Assembly: GCF_000455825.1 (NCBI RefSeq)
Contig: NZ_ATAO01000112.1
Coordinates: 1-64,000 of the forward strand
Direction: 5' to 3'
Length of the DNA: 64,000 bases
Origin: Microbacterium maritypicum MF109
GTDB lineage: Bacteria > Actinomycetota > Actinomycetes > Actinomycetales > Microbacteriaceae
Shown piece by piece: positions 50,300-58,221 of the stretch; position 1 is the stretch's first letter; each line of letters starts with the position of its first letter. The position numbers and the translations under genes are program-made. Under the pieces are notes generated by a model, which was given only the letters and a program-made list of their open reading frames with translations, did not search any database and was not told the DNA's origin.

Positions 50300-51100
50300 A
50301 TGAGTGATGCCATCCTGTTCGCCGTCGAAGAGGGAATGGCACGGCTGACGCTGAACCGCCCCGCTCGCCTCAACGCCTTCAACGCCGACCTCGCACACGC
50401 CTGGAAGGACGCGACGGCCGAGGCGACGTCGAGATCCGATGTGAAGGCGATCCTGATCGATGCCGTCGGCCCCGCTTTCTGCGCCGGGGGCGATGTGATC
50501 GACATGGCGACGACGATGGGGGCTTCCGGCGCAGAGATCACCGCTCTCGCCGAGGTCATCAACACCGGCATCCGCTCGTTGACGGAATCGGCGGTGCCTG
50601 TCGTCGCCGCTGCCCACGGCACCACGGCCGGCGGTGGTCTGGGGATTCTGCTGTGCAGCGACTATGCCGTGGTCGGCTCGCGATCGAAGCTCGGCAGCCT
50701 CTACGCGAACATCGGTCTGACTCCGGATCTGTCAGTCTCCGCTCAGCTCGCCCGTGCCGTCGGTCAGCGCCGTGCCCTGCAGCTCGTGCTGCAGGATCGA
50801 CTGCTGTCGTCGGTGGAGGCTGTGGAGTGGGGTCTCGTCGCCGAGGCCGTCGAAGGTGCGGACGCCGTCTCCGAGGCGGAACTGGTGCGTGCTCGCGGCG
50901 AGGTGATCGCGCGATTCTGGTTGGCGGGCGCTGCAGACGCCTACGGCCAGGCGAAGCGGCTGGTGCGATCGCAGCCGGAGCGCACGTTCGTCGAGCAGCT
51001 GAGTGAAGAGGCGCGTTCGATCGGAGCAGCCCTGGAGACGCCGGATGCGCAGGCCAGAGTCGCAGCCTTCGCCGCAGCATCGGCGAAGAAGGCCGGCTGA
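50300..51100 (+). CDS. Enoyl-CoA hydratase/isomerase family protein
   Basis: This 266 aa crotonase-fold protein has LTLNRPARLNAFN at the N terminus, the oxyanion-hole CAGGDVIDMA and AAHGTTAGGGLGILLCSD. The position of the second catalytic Glu in classical hydratases is not clearly Glu (YANIGLTPDLSVS), so isomerase or other crotonase chemistry is possible. The ATG at 50300 follows AAGGAG. No beta-oxidation partner is adjacent. Confidence 0.85.
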   Translation: MSDAILFAVEEGMARLTLNRPARLNAFNADLAHAWKDATAEATSRSDVKAILIDAVGPAFCAGGDVIDMATTMGASGAEITALAEVINTGIRSLTESAVPVVAAAHGTTAGGGLGILLCSDYAVVGSRSKLGSLYANIGLTPDLSVSAQLARAVGQRRALQLVLQDRLLSSVEAVEWGLVAEAVEGADAVSEAELVRARGEVIARFWLAGAADAYGQAKRLVRSQPERTFVEQLSEEARSIGAALETPDAQARVAAFAAASAKKAG

Positions 51101-51217
51101 CCTCTCCTCCACAGAGGCAGAGATCGAGAAAGGTCTTTGGCGACGAGGGCGGCGCCCGTGGCATCTGCGGGCGCGCGTGGCAGGATGAAGGCATCGCCGC
51201 ACGACGAGAGGATCGCC

Positions 51218-52252
51218 ATGTCCCAGCCGGACATCACCACGCATCAGACGCAGGGTGAGAAGAAGAACATGTCGCTGCTCATCAGGGGTTCCCTGTGGAT
51301 CGCCATCGGGGCCCTGATCGCCGCGGCGCTCGTGTGCGTCATCTGGGTGCTCATCGGCGATCAAGATGGTCTGATCGGCCGGGCGTTCCTCACGATCCTG
51401 CTGCTCGCAGCGTTCGCCGGCATCGCGATCCTCGAAGCCGGTCTCGCGCCGAACCGTCCCGACTGGCTCCAGTTGGCGAGCATGGTGAGCTGGATCGTCG
51501 CGCTCCTCGTCGGAGCCGTGAAGATCTGGCTGCCGGAAGACGGCTTCTACTTCGGTGCCGAGCGCTTCTTCCAGCTGCTCCTCGTGATCGGCATCCTTCA
51601 GCTCGCCCTGCTGCACGTGCGCCTGTTCACTCCCGCGGCGCAGCGATACGTCACAACATTCACGCGGGTCATCTACATCGTCACGATCACGTTCCTCGCT
51701 GGCCTCGTCGGCATGCTCGTGTTCTTCCTGGCCTTCCCGAACACGTTCCACTACGGCGAGCTCTACTGGCGCATCGTGGTCGCGCTGACGATCCTGGTGG
51801 CCGTCGGCACGACGCTGATCCCACTGCTGAACGCGCTCTTCGCTCCCAAGAAGAAGACGCCCGCCGATCGCGCTGTGGCATCGCCGCCGTCCTGGCCCAC
51901 CTACGCAGACGGCATCACCCCGCTCCCGGCGCTTCCCGACGCATCGCCCGACTGGAACGCCTACTACACGGGGCACCCGACCGTCGTGCCGCCGCAGCAG
52001 GCGCTCGCCGCAGCACCGGTCTCGAGTTTTCCGGTCGCGCCCCAGCCCACATCGCCACAGCCCACATCGCCACAGCCCACATCGCCACAGCCCGCTGCTC
52101 CGCAGTTCACGCAACCGGTCGCCTCGCCGCAGGTGGCTCCGGGAGAGCATCCGGTGCCACCGGCGCCGGCCGCGCAGCCGACGGCTCCTCCGCAGGAGAC
52201 CTTGCCGGCCTTCCCGCCGCCTCCCCCCGCCCCGCAGCGGCCTGCCCAGTGA
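51218..52252 (+). CDS. Membrane protein with Pro-rich repeat tail
   Basis: This 344 aa protein has six or seven hydrophobic helices in residues 25-205. A cytoplasmic or external tail rich in Pro, Gln, Thr and Ser follows, including three perfect P-T-S-P-Q units. The ATG at 51218 is the first supported start; the open frame to 51137 lacks support. The last codon overlaps the GTG of the next gene (GTGA), so the two are co-translated. No known family is recognised. Confidence 0.72.
   Translation: MSQPDITTHQTQGEKKNMSLLIRGSLWIAIGALIAAALVCVIWVLIGDQDGLIGRAFLTILLLAAFAGIAILEAGLAPNRPDWLQLASMVSWIVALLVGAVKIWLPEDGFYFGAERFFQLLLVIGILQLALLHVRLFTPAAQRYVTTFTRVIYIVTITFLAGLVGMLVFFLAFPNTFHYGELYWRIVVALTILVAVGTTLIPLLNALFAPKKKTPADRAVASPPSWPTYADGITPLPALPDASPDWNAYYTGHPTVVPPQQALAAAPVSSFPVAPQPTSPQPTSPQPTSPQPAAPQFTQPVASPQVAPGEHPVPPAPAAQPTAPPQETLPAFPPPPPAPQRPAQ
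52046..52090 (+). repeat. 15-bp tandem repeat, three copies
   Basis: Three identical units CCCACATCGCCACAG encode P-T-S-P-Q. Perfect identity suggests recent slippage or expansion. Confidence 0.85.
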
Positions 52253-53043
52253 CACTCGAACTCGAGCTCCTCGAGCTCGCGAGCGAGATCGCGGAAGAAG
52301 CCGGACGGCTCGCGCGCACGCGTCGACAGGAGGGGGTGCGTCTGGCGGCCACCAAGTCGTCGCTGGCCGATATCGTCACCGAAGCCGATCGAGAGGTCGA
52401 GGCGCTCATCCGCGAACGCCTTCGGGCTGCGAGGGCCGACGACGGTTTCCTGGGGGAGGAGACCGGTGCCGAGGTCGGCAGCAGCGGGATTACGTGGGTC
52501 GTCGATCCGATCGACGGCACCGTCAACTATGCATACGGCATCCCGGCGTACAACGTGAGCATCGCCGCCGTCCGCGGCGATCCCGATCCGGAGACCTGGG
52601 AAGCACTCGCCGGTGCGGTCAACGCCCCCGCGCTCGGCGAGATGTTCACGGCCGCCCGCGGCCAGGGCGCATGGTCGAACGGCGACCGTCTCGAGGTGAC
52701 CGGAGAGACCCCGGCCGGAGCGCTGCTCGCCACGGGGTTCGGCTACGACCCGACCACGCACGAGGGTGACATCGCCACCGTGGGGCGGGTGATGCCGATG
52801 GCCCGGGATCTGAGACGCATGGGAGCCGCAGCACTCGACCTCGCCTTCGTCGCGGCGGGGCGACTGGACGGATACTTCGAGCGGGGGCTTCGTCCGTGGG
52901 ACTTCGCCGCCGGTGCCCTCCTCGTCGAAGAAGCGGGTGGTGTGGTGTCGCGCATCGACATCGACTCCCCACGTCCGATGCTGCTCGCGGGCGGGGTGGA
53001 AGTGCACTCGCGACTGCGCGCCATCCTCGACCAGAAACATTGA
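52249..53043 (+). CDS. Inositol monophosphatase family protein
   Basis: This 264 aa Mg2+-dependent phosphatase shows GEETGAE near residue 66 and WVVDPIDGTVNYA (about 83-95) with the metal-binding Asp/Ile/Asp/Gly/Thr. A second acidic motif RPWDFAAGALLVEEAGG lies near the C terminus. Candidate substrates are inositol-1-phosphate, histidinol phosphate or 3'-phosphoadenosine compounds. The GTG start overlaps the upstream stop. Confidence 0.9.
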   Translation: MTLELELLELASEIAEEAGRLARTRRQEGVRLAATKSSLADIVTEADREVEALIRERLRAARADDGFLGEETGAEVGSSGITWVVDPIDGTVNYAYGIPAYNVSIAAVRGDPDPETWEALAGAVNAPALGEMFTAARGQGAWSNGDRLEVTGETPAGALLATGFGYDPTTHEGDIATVGRVMPMARDLRRMGAAALDLAFVAAGRLDGYFERGLRPWDFAAGALLVEEAGGVVSRIDIDSPRPMLLAGGVEVHSRLRAILDQKH

Positions 53044-53164
53044 ACGATTCATGGCATTCCCAGACTGATCAAGATATGGTTTATGCGATCGTTACTTTCG
53101 CCACCCGAAGGTGAAAGTCAAAGTTTGCGCCCCCCGAGCTTGACGCACGACCGAGAGAACCGCT

Positions 53165-54373
53165 TTGCCCTTCGAGACTTCCCAGGCTGCCTCTGCGCCC
53201 ACGCGCCGGTCCAGCCGACTCCGCACTGCGGCCTCTGAGGCCCCCGCGGCGGGACCGACGGCACCCATCTCTGCCGCCGAATCCGCCGCCGCGCCCACTG
53301 CCGCCGCCCCCACTGCCGCGGTCGACGCCACAGCCGTCGCCCTGGCTGCTGTCGCCCCGCTTTCCCGGCGTGCCGCCCGCCAGCGCCCCACGGCCGACGA
53401 TGTCGCCGCCGAGCCGCTGGTCGAGCCCTTCATCGCTCCGAACCCGGAGCCGATCATCGCCGATGTTCCCGATGTGCCCGGCGACGACGCCGACGCGTTC
53501 GAGCGTGCGTCCCGCGCGTTCCGTGCGACCGGTCCCGTTCCCACCGTCTCCGCAGCCGACCGTGCGCGGGCGCAGTCGGCGCGCGCCTCCGACGACGAGC
53601 CCGTCGCCTCCGTGCATGTGGCCGCCCGTCGTCCCCGCAACATCCGCAAGGCTGTGACTCTCAGCGCGACTGTCGGGGTGATGAGCCTCGCCGGTCTCCT
53701 CGCGGTGTCCATGACGCTCCCCGCCGAGGCGGTCGCCGGCGTGCAGGGTGCTTCGGCGGCATCGATGTCGCTGGTGTCGTCCTCCGCCGAAGAAGCGAAG
53801 GACACGGCCGAGGGTGAGATCCAGGCGTTCGTCGCGCCATCCGGTGTCGAGAGCGAGGCGCTCACCCGCGCCGATGACTTCAGCACGGTCTCGCTCGCCG
53901 AGGTCGCCGCGGAGCAGGGCATCAACTATTCGGGCGAGATCTTCACGAACGACCCCGACGCCGCGATCCAGTGGCCGTTCCTCGTCGGCGTGGGCATGAG
54001 CTACGGCTACGGCATGCGCAGCGGCCGCCTCCATGAGGGCATCGACTTCGTGCCGGGCAACGGCGCGCCGATCCAGGCCATCGCCGACGGCACGGTCCGC
54101 ATCGCGACCGAACAGGGCGGTGCCTTCGGTGTCACGGTCTACATCGACCACGTCATCGATGGCCAGGTCATCACGAGCCACTACTCGCACATGCAGTACG
54201 GGTCTCTGAACGTCAAGGCCGGCGACACGGTGACGGTCGGCACTGTCGTCGGCAAGACCGGAAACACGGGCCGTTCCTACGGCGCCCACCTGCACTTCGA
54301 GCTCATCGTCAACGGATCGACCATCGACCCGATGCCGTGGCTCAAGGAGAACGCGGGTCGAACGTCGTACTGA
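53165..54373 (+). CDS. M23-family (LytM-type) peptidoglycan endopeptidase
   Basis: This 402 aa protein has a long, charged cytoplasmic N terminus (about 160 residues, Ala/Pro/Arg-rich), one membrane helix (about 170-190), a linker and a C-terminal LytM domain. His290 and Asp294 (HEGID) and His375/His377 (HLHFE) are the zinc and catalytic residues, so the domain should be active. It would cleave cross-links outside the cell. The start is a TTG at 53165 with GAGAGAA upstream. A later start is possible because the N terminus is poorly conserved. Confidence 0.85.
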   Translation: MPFETSQAASAPTRRSSRLRTAASEAPAAGPTAPISAAESAAAPTAAAPTAAVDATAVALAAVAPLSRRAARQRPTADDVAAEPLVEPFIAPNPEPIIADVPDVPGDDADAFERASRAFRATGPVPTVSAADRARAQSARASDDEPVASVHVAARRPRNIRKAVTLSATVGVMSLAGLLAVSMTLPAEAVAGVQGASAASMSLVSSSAEEAKDTAEGEIQAFVAPSGVESEALTRADDFSTVSLAEVAAEQGINYSGEIFTNDPDAAIQWPFLVGVGMSYGYGMRSGRLHEGIDFVPGNGAPIQAIADGTVRIATEQGGAFGVTVYIDHVIDGQVITSHYSHMQYGSLNVKAGDTVTVGTVVGKTGNTGRSYGAHLHFELIVNGSTIDPMPWLKENAGRTSY

Positions 54374-54383
54374 CCGGCTCGAT

Positions 54384-54413
54384 TTCATGAGGACGCCACA
54401 GTGATGGTATTCT
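54384..54413 (+). promoter_or_regulatory. Promoter of the tRNA-Thr/tRNA-Met unit
   Basis: TTCATG (54384-54389), an 18 nt spacer and TATTCT (54408-54413), about 28 nt before tRNA-Thr. Confidence 0.45.
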
Positions 54414-54441
54414 CGTACGGTTGCCCCGCGAGGGGCAGCAC

Positions 54442-54513
54442 GCCCCGATAGCTCAGTGGCAGAGCACTTCCATGGTAAGGAAGGGGTCGTCAGTTCAATC
54501 CTGACTCGGGGCT
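54442..54513 (+). tRNA. tRNA-Thr (GGT)
   Basis: Acceptor GCCCCGA pairs with TCGGGGC. The anticodon stem CTTCC/GGAAG frames loop ATGGTAA with anticodon GGT at 54474-54476. The T loop is TTCAATC. CCA is not encoded. Confidence 0.95.
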
Positions 54514-54548
54514 CGCAAGCATTCTTCTCACGCGGACGGATGCCTCGC

Positions 54549-54622
54549 GGCAGGGTAGCTCAGCTGGTTAGAGCGCACGACTCATAATCGTGAGGTCGCG
54601 GGTTCAAGCCCCGCTCCTGCTA
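54549..54622 (+). tRNA. tRNA-Met (CAT), probable integration target
   Basis: Acceptor GGCAGGG pairs with TCCTGCT with G-U pairs at both ends. The anticodon loop has CAT within GACTCATAATC, the elongator-Met pattern. The T stem is GCGGG/CCCGC. CCA is not encoded. The mobile element's atypical sequence starts directly after it. Confidence 0.92.
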
Positions 54623-54632
54623 CAGATCAAGA

Positions 54633-54654
54633 CCCTCGGATTTCCGGGGGTTTT
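54633..54654 (+). terminator. Intrinsic terminator after tRNA-Met
   Basis: CCCTCGGA (54633-54640) pairs with TCCGGGGG (54643-54650), followed by TTTT. The loop is only TT in the fully paired form. Confidence 0.75.
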
Positions 54655-54695
54655 GTCGTATCCGGGGCGATGGCTGGCGCAGCGCAGGGGAGGGC

Positions 54696-54715
54696 TGTGC
54701 CGGTTTTGTGCCGGT
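54696..54715 (+). repeat. TGTGCCGGT direct repeat near tRNA-Met
   Basis: TGTGCCGGT occurs at 54696-54704 and 54707-54715, an 11-bp period of about one helix turn. Such repeats near attachment sites can be integrase arm-binding sites. This is inference. Confidence 0.45.
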
Positions 54716-54794
54716 AGCAGTCGCGATGAGGGGTGCAACCCCGTCCGAATCTAGGGATGCAGCTCGTTCCGCCCACCGAGAGAAAACCCTCATC

Positions 54795-54830
54795 ATCGGC
54801 GTTACCGATTGAATATCACACAACGCCGAT
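54795..54830. promoter_or_regulatory. Inverted repeat upstream of the frameshifted gene
   Basis: ATCGGCGTT (54795-54803) and AACGCCGAT (54822-54830) are perfect 9-base arms with an 18 nt spacer. TAGGCT at 54830-54835 is a plausible -10, so this may be an operator. It is otherwise unexplained. Confidence 0.45.
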
Positions 54831-54875
54831 AGGCTACGAGTGCCCAGCGAGGAAGCTGGTAGGAGCGGGGTCGAT

Positions 54876-55491
54876 ATGTCGTCAGCAGTACAACAGCTAC
54901 TACCCGAACACAACAGCTCATGCGAGCGAGCGCGGTTATCCGCCTGCAACTGCTTCTGTCACGGCGCTGGTCATCAACTTGACCTCATCAAGCGGGCAGT
55001 GACTTGCACCTCCACTGGTGAAAACAACATCGGCCAGCTCCTCGCTGATCTTGAAGGTGTGTACGGCGGGTTTCATTCCAGTCTGCGTGACGGAGTCCCT
55101 GAAGCTCGACGAAAAGTTCCAGAAGATCTTGCACAGCTCGACCTCAATCGCGGTCGCGGCGCAACATGGGTAGAGACGCTGATTCTCGATGAGGCACTTC
55201 ACGCTGCGTTTGTCGGTGTGGCTCGGGCTAGCGTCTCGCTAAGCAACTCTGAGCGGGAGAGTCGGAAGGCGTTCGTGATTCGGCTATACGAAGGCGCACT
55301 CCCTATCGTGGGTGGAGATGTGGAAACACACAATATCTGCGATGGACATCTCTGGTGCAGCGTGCTTGCAGAAGCGAACGACCCCCGTGCGCAGACTGCT
55401 ACGCCGAGCGGGAACCAAGCCCCTCCTCATGGTCGAATCGCGTACCCTCGTAGCCGTCAAGCGCGTATTCCACTGCGATTGGCCGCGGTGA
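54876..55491 (+). pseudogene. Frameshifted cargo gene with a C-x-C-x-C-x-G-x-x-H motif
   Basis: From ATG 54876 (AGGAG 11 nt upstream) the frame gives a Cys/His cluster, S-A-C-N-C-F-C-H-G-A-G-H at residues 25-36, then a globular helical region to about residue 170 (ending HLWCSVLAEAND). After the five-C run at 55382-55386 this frame becomes Arg/Pro/Ser-rich and loses protein character. The +1 frame instead continues as PVRRLLRRAGTKPLLMVESR and stops at 55489-55491. One extra C would explain this: a disrupted gene of about 205 codons, a sequencing error or a slippage site. The family is not identified. The motif suggests metal binding. Confidence 0.55.
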
Positions 55492-55512
55492 GATCACGCG
55501 GTCTGGCCCATG

Positions 55513-55629
55513 TTAGGTCAGCGGTCGGTTCGAGTACACCGGTTCCGGGTGCGAGTGAGATCGTTCACCTGCTGGGCACAGCCACTTGCCCCGACCTTTG
55601 GCATCACCCCGCTGCCGTGCGTCATTCAT
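55513..55629 (-). CDS. Possible 38-residue ORF with a strong ribosome site
   Basis: A minus-strand ATG at 55629 is preceded by GAAGGAG at 4-5 nt, and the frame runs 38 codons to TAA at 55513. The peptide is basic and low in hydrophobics (starts MNDARQRGDAKGRGKW). There is no recognisable family. It may be the decayed start of a longer gene. The rest of 55492-55815 holds nothing I can support. Confidence 0.25.
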   Translation of the reverse strand: MNDARQRGDAKGRGKWLCPAGERSHSHPEPVYSNRPLT

Positions 55630-55815
55630 TGCTCTCCTTCGTTGCGGCATCTACCTGGGCGCCCGCGGGCACAACGACCCTCGCATCTCGGTCTCAACTT
55701 GGCGTTCTTGAAGAACGGTGGGAGAAGCGTGGAAACTGGTGAACTTGGCTCGGAGAGGCGCAGGGGACGGCTGCTCCGCTAGTAGTAGGTGAGGAAGCTG
55801 CGCAGACGGACGAAT

Positions 55816-56052
55816 CTACGGGCTGTCAGCGGCGTGGACGTCGGGGCAGTCCGCGAGACAGCATCCGCAGATCGGGTGTTCGTGCGTCCCCATGTCGGCC
55901 TCGTTCGGGCACTCGCAGTCCGGGCATGCGCAGCGAGTGCCCAGCGCTGGATGTCCGAGTTTGGCGCGCTCGGCATCAGTGAGGTCGGCGCTGACCACCA
56001 CGAGGTGCGTCTCGCCGTCGAGCGTGACGTAGGTAGCTTCTTGATTTGGCAT
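55816..56052 (-). CDS. Cys-rich small protein, probable zinc binder
   Basis: This 78 aa protein has a C-x-C-x2-C-x-C cluster (CACPDCEC, about residues 41-48) and a second cluster HPICGCCLADCPDVH (about 58-72). That makes seven or eight Cys plus His residues in 35 residues, suited to one or two zinc ions. The first 40 residues contain a beta-rich YVTLDGETHLVVVSADLTDAER segment. It is encoded on the element between the frameshifted gene and the GIY-YIG-like gene. No known family is assigned. Confidence 0.65.
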   Translation of the reverse strand: MPNQEATYVTLDGETHLVVVSADLTDAERAKLGHPALGTRCACPDCECPNEADMGTHEHPICGCCLADCPDVHAADSP

Positions 56053-56181
56053 AACGGATCAGGATACGCGATGTCGTCGCGGTGCAGAGGGAGAAAGCTG
56101 TTTTTGCCGATAGCTCCCGATAGTTCGCTTCATTTATCGGCAACTATATGGACCGTCAGTCCTCGTACGGCGGCGAAGTCG

Positions 56182-56889
56182 TCAGGCCCAGGCTCCTCGA
56201 TACGCGATCGGAAGCTCATCGTTTAGGGACTTGAGTATCTCGCGGAACGGCGGCAGCGAGACACTATCGCTCCAGAACTCGGTTGCTCCCGCCCACTGCG
56301 CGATCCAGAGAGGCGGCTCTGCGCGGGCTGCATCGACCCGGACGAGACATTCGCTTTCGAGCAGCCGCGCAAGGGTCCGGTTCTTCACTCGGACCGTGTC
56401 AAGGACGATGCCGCCAGCTTGCGCCAGTGCTTGGGGGCGGCTTGTCGATGCTTTCGAGATGCCGACCTTGTACAGTCCCGGCTCCTCAAAATGTATGAGG
56501 TAGACGACGCACTCCTGGTTATCCTCGACCTCGAAGTCCAACATGTCCCACGCATGCCGAAGGTACATCTTGATCTGTCGCGATTGATCTTCCGAGGAAG
56601 GCTTCGTGAGTTGACCCGTCCGGCGAAAGGCAACGGACAGATCGTCGTATCGAGGATCGGGGCGACGCCACGCCGCGAGCCAACTCCTTGCCTGGAGCCT
56701 TGTGGGATGTCCCGACCACCAACCTTCTCCGGGCGTGCGTGCGGCGTCGGGGAGGGCGCACCCGAGGATGGCTTCGATCTCGACGAAGCTCAGCAAGACC
56801 TCCTCCGCTTCCTCGTGGGTACGCAGGTAGTCGTACAGCGGCGCGTATGGCCCCATCTGCACCTCGTGGTGATCTCGCAGCGCCATCAC
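56182..56889 (-). CDS. DUF7662-like/GIY-YIG-like fusion protein, coupled to the integrase
   Basis: This 235 aa protein seems to have two modules. The first (about residues 15-75) has YAPLYDYLRTH, SFVEIEAILGCALPDAAR, a WW pair at 57-58 and an Ala-rich ARSWLAAW, the pattern I associate with DUF7662. The second (about 127-190) resembles a GIY-YIG nuclease core: Y130-L-I, Y140-K-V-G143, Arg151 and Glu178/Glu180. The ATG overlaps the integrase TGA (ATGA), so it is co-translated with the integrase. DNA cleavage linked to integration, or defence against competing DNA, are possibilities. Family assignment is from memory of the motifs. Confidence 0.6.
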   Translation of the reverse strand: MMALRDHHEVQMGPYAPLYDYLRTHEEAEEVLLSFVEIEAILGCALPDAARTPGEGWWSGHPTRLQARSWLAAWRRPDPRYDDLSVAFRRTGQLTKPSSEDQSRQIKMYLRHAWDMLDFEVEDNQECVVYLIHFEEPGLYKVGISKASTSRPQALAQAGGIVLDTVRVKNRTLARLLESECLVRVDAARAEPPLWIAQWAGATEFWSDSVSLPPFREILKSLNDELPIAYRGAWA

Positions 56890-58007
56890 TCTGTTCCCAT
56901 CAGTTTGTCGAGCGCGCCGTTCGCGCGGACCGCTGCATCAGATCTTGCCCGGCTGTATCGCTCCGTGACCTGCATCGAGGAATGCCCGAGGATCGCCTGG
57001 ACGTCGTTCGCAGCAGCGCCAGCATCGAAGAGCAGGGTCGCGAGTGTGTGGCGAAGGTCATGGATGCGCAGATCAGGGCGATCGAGTCGATTCCTCAGCT
57101 CGTCCCAGTCGACGGCCCGGCGAACATTCGATGTGTTGAGCCGGCCGCCGTTCGGGCCTGTGAACACCAGCTCGTTCCGTCCGAGACTTGCAACCCTGCG
57201 AACGATGATCGAGCGCAGAGCGGAGGGCAGCGGCACAGTACGTTCCTTGTGACTCTTTGGCGATTGTTCGCGCACTCTGCCACCGCCAGCAGGCGAGAAG
57301 CTACGCCGGACATGGATAACACCGTGCGCCAGATCGACGTCGCCCACCCTCAACGCGCTTGCCTCGCCGGCACGCATGCCCGTGTACACCAAGGCCGCCA
57401 GATAGTCGCGGTGAGGCCCCTCATCGACAGAGTCGAGCATCGTTGCAACCTCGGACAGCGTCAGTGCCCGTGAACGAAAGCTGGACGGGCGTTCGCCTCG
57501 TGGACGCCTCGCCAACCGCACCGGATTCACTCCGATGATCTCTGCACGCGCAGCGCCCTCGAGTAGCCGACTGAGCACAGCCAGGGCGTCATTGCGGGTG
57601 GACGCCGATCCGCTCCATCCCGTTATCGCGTCGTCCACATCACTCACCCCGATGGACTCGATCTTTCGATGGCCAAGCCACGGCTGCACTCGGAGTCGCC
57701 ACCCACGTTCGTACGCCGCGGTCGTCGCGGGGCGTAGTCCTTCTGTAAGCGACGGCCAATGCCGAACCTGCCAAGCATTCAGCGTCATCCCGTCGGCGCG
57801 CACCTGCGAACGCATCTCGCTACGGATCTTCTTCGCTTCGCCGAGCGTGTCCACGAGGTAGCTCCGCTCTCGGTCTTCTCCGTTGAGGCCGGTAGCCCAC
57901 ACGCGGACCTGATACTTGTTGCGGTCCGCACGATAGCGAATGCCCTCGGGCAGCGGCTTGCGGGTCTTGGGATCGATCCGCGCGCTACTGGAGGCCACGA
58001 GTGCCAC
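56886..58007 (-). CDS. int: Tyrosine-family integrase
   Basis: The integrase mediates site-specific insertion and excision of the element. The 373 aa protein has an N-terminal arm-binding region (about 25-65), a core-binding SAM-like domain (about 75-165) and a catalytic domain. The catalytic domain has Arg212 (TGMRAGEA), a likely Lys near 254, His316-x-x-Arg319 (HDLRH), His342 (LGHSS) and nucleophile Tyr351 (TERYSRA). All catalytic positions are present. It starts within the excisionase 3' end and its stop overlaps the next gene's start. Confidence 0.95.
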   Translation of the reverse strand: MALVASSSARIDPKTRKPLPEGIRYRADRNKYQVRVWATGLNGEDRERSYLVDTLGEAKKIRSEMRSQVRADGMTLNAWQVRHWPSLTEGLRPATTAAYERGWRLRVQPWLGHRKIESIGVSDVDDAITGWSGSASTRNDALAVLSRLLEGAARAEIIGVNPVRLARRPRGERPSSFRSRALTLSEVATMLDSVDEGPHRDYLAALVYTGMRAGEASALRVGDVDLAHGVIHVRRSFSPAGGGRVREQSPKSHKERTVPLPSALRSIIVRRVASLGRNELVFTGPNGGRLNTSNVRRAVDWDELRNRLDRPDLRIHDLRHTLATLLFDAGAAANDVQAILGHSSMQVTERYSRARSDAAVRANGALDKLMGTE

Positions 58008-58221
58008 CCGCGTCGAGGAAGGTTTCGATTGTTGACAGCCTCCACAGCATGTGCTTGCCCATGTGCGCGTCAGGAAACGGGACCCGTGCCTGTCGTCGCA
58101 ACGAATCGAACGTCGAGAGAGGCACGCGGCAGCGGGCAGCCACCTCCCGGCGAGTCAGGTACTTGTCCTCGACGGCCTCTGACTCAGCAGTGTTTTCGAC
58201 CAGCTCAAGTTGTTTACGCAT
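57985..58221 (-). CDS. xis: Excisionase-type helix-turn-helix protein
   Basis: This 78 aa protein has a MerR-like winged-helix motif (YLTRREVAARCRVPLSTFDSLRRQ, about residues 20-43) and an ExW-type wing (GKHMLWRLSTIETFLDAG), as in AICE and phage Xis/AlpA proteins. It would bend DNA at the attachment site and favour excision. The ATG at 58221 has GAGAGGAAAG upstream. The initiator stop lies just inside its first codons, so expression is coupled to rep. Confidence 0.85.
   Translation of the reverse strand: MRKQLELVENTAESEAVEDKYLTRREVAARCRVPLSTFDSLRRQARVPFPDAHMGKHMLWRLSTIETFLDAGGTRGLQ

Noticed and set aside
51295-52248. Upstream extension of the inositol-monophosphatase frame
   Set aside because: The extension is Arg/His-rich shadow sequence of the membrane-protein gene. 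The GTG at 52249 fits the family.
53044-53164. Possible cyclic-di-AMP riboswitch upstream of the M23 gene
   Set aside because: Such switches often precede wall hydrolase genes in Actinobacteria, but I could not find the conserved helices here, only an imperfect ACTTTC repeat.
54549-54622. CAT-anticodon tRNA as tRNA-Ile2
   Set aside because: The anticodon arm and T arm match the elongator Met pattern of Actinobacteria better. A final call needs an identity-element analysis.
54936-55202. An 88-codon minus-strand frame opposite the Cys-motif gene
   Set aside because: No ribosome site or motif supports it, and the plus frame has a coherent Cys/His cluster.
55492-55742. The in-frame continuation of the Cys-motif ORF to 55742
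   Set aside because: Composition becomes Arg/Ser/Pro/Ala-rich and the protein-like signal moves to the +1 frame at 55387.
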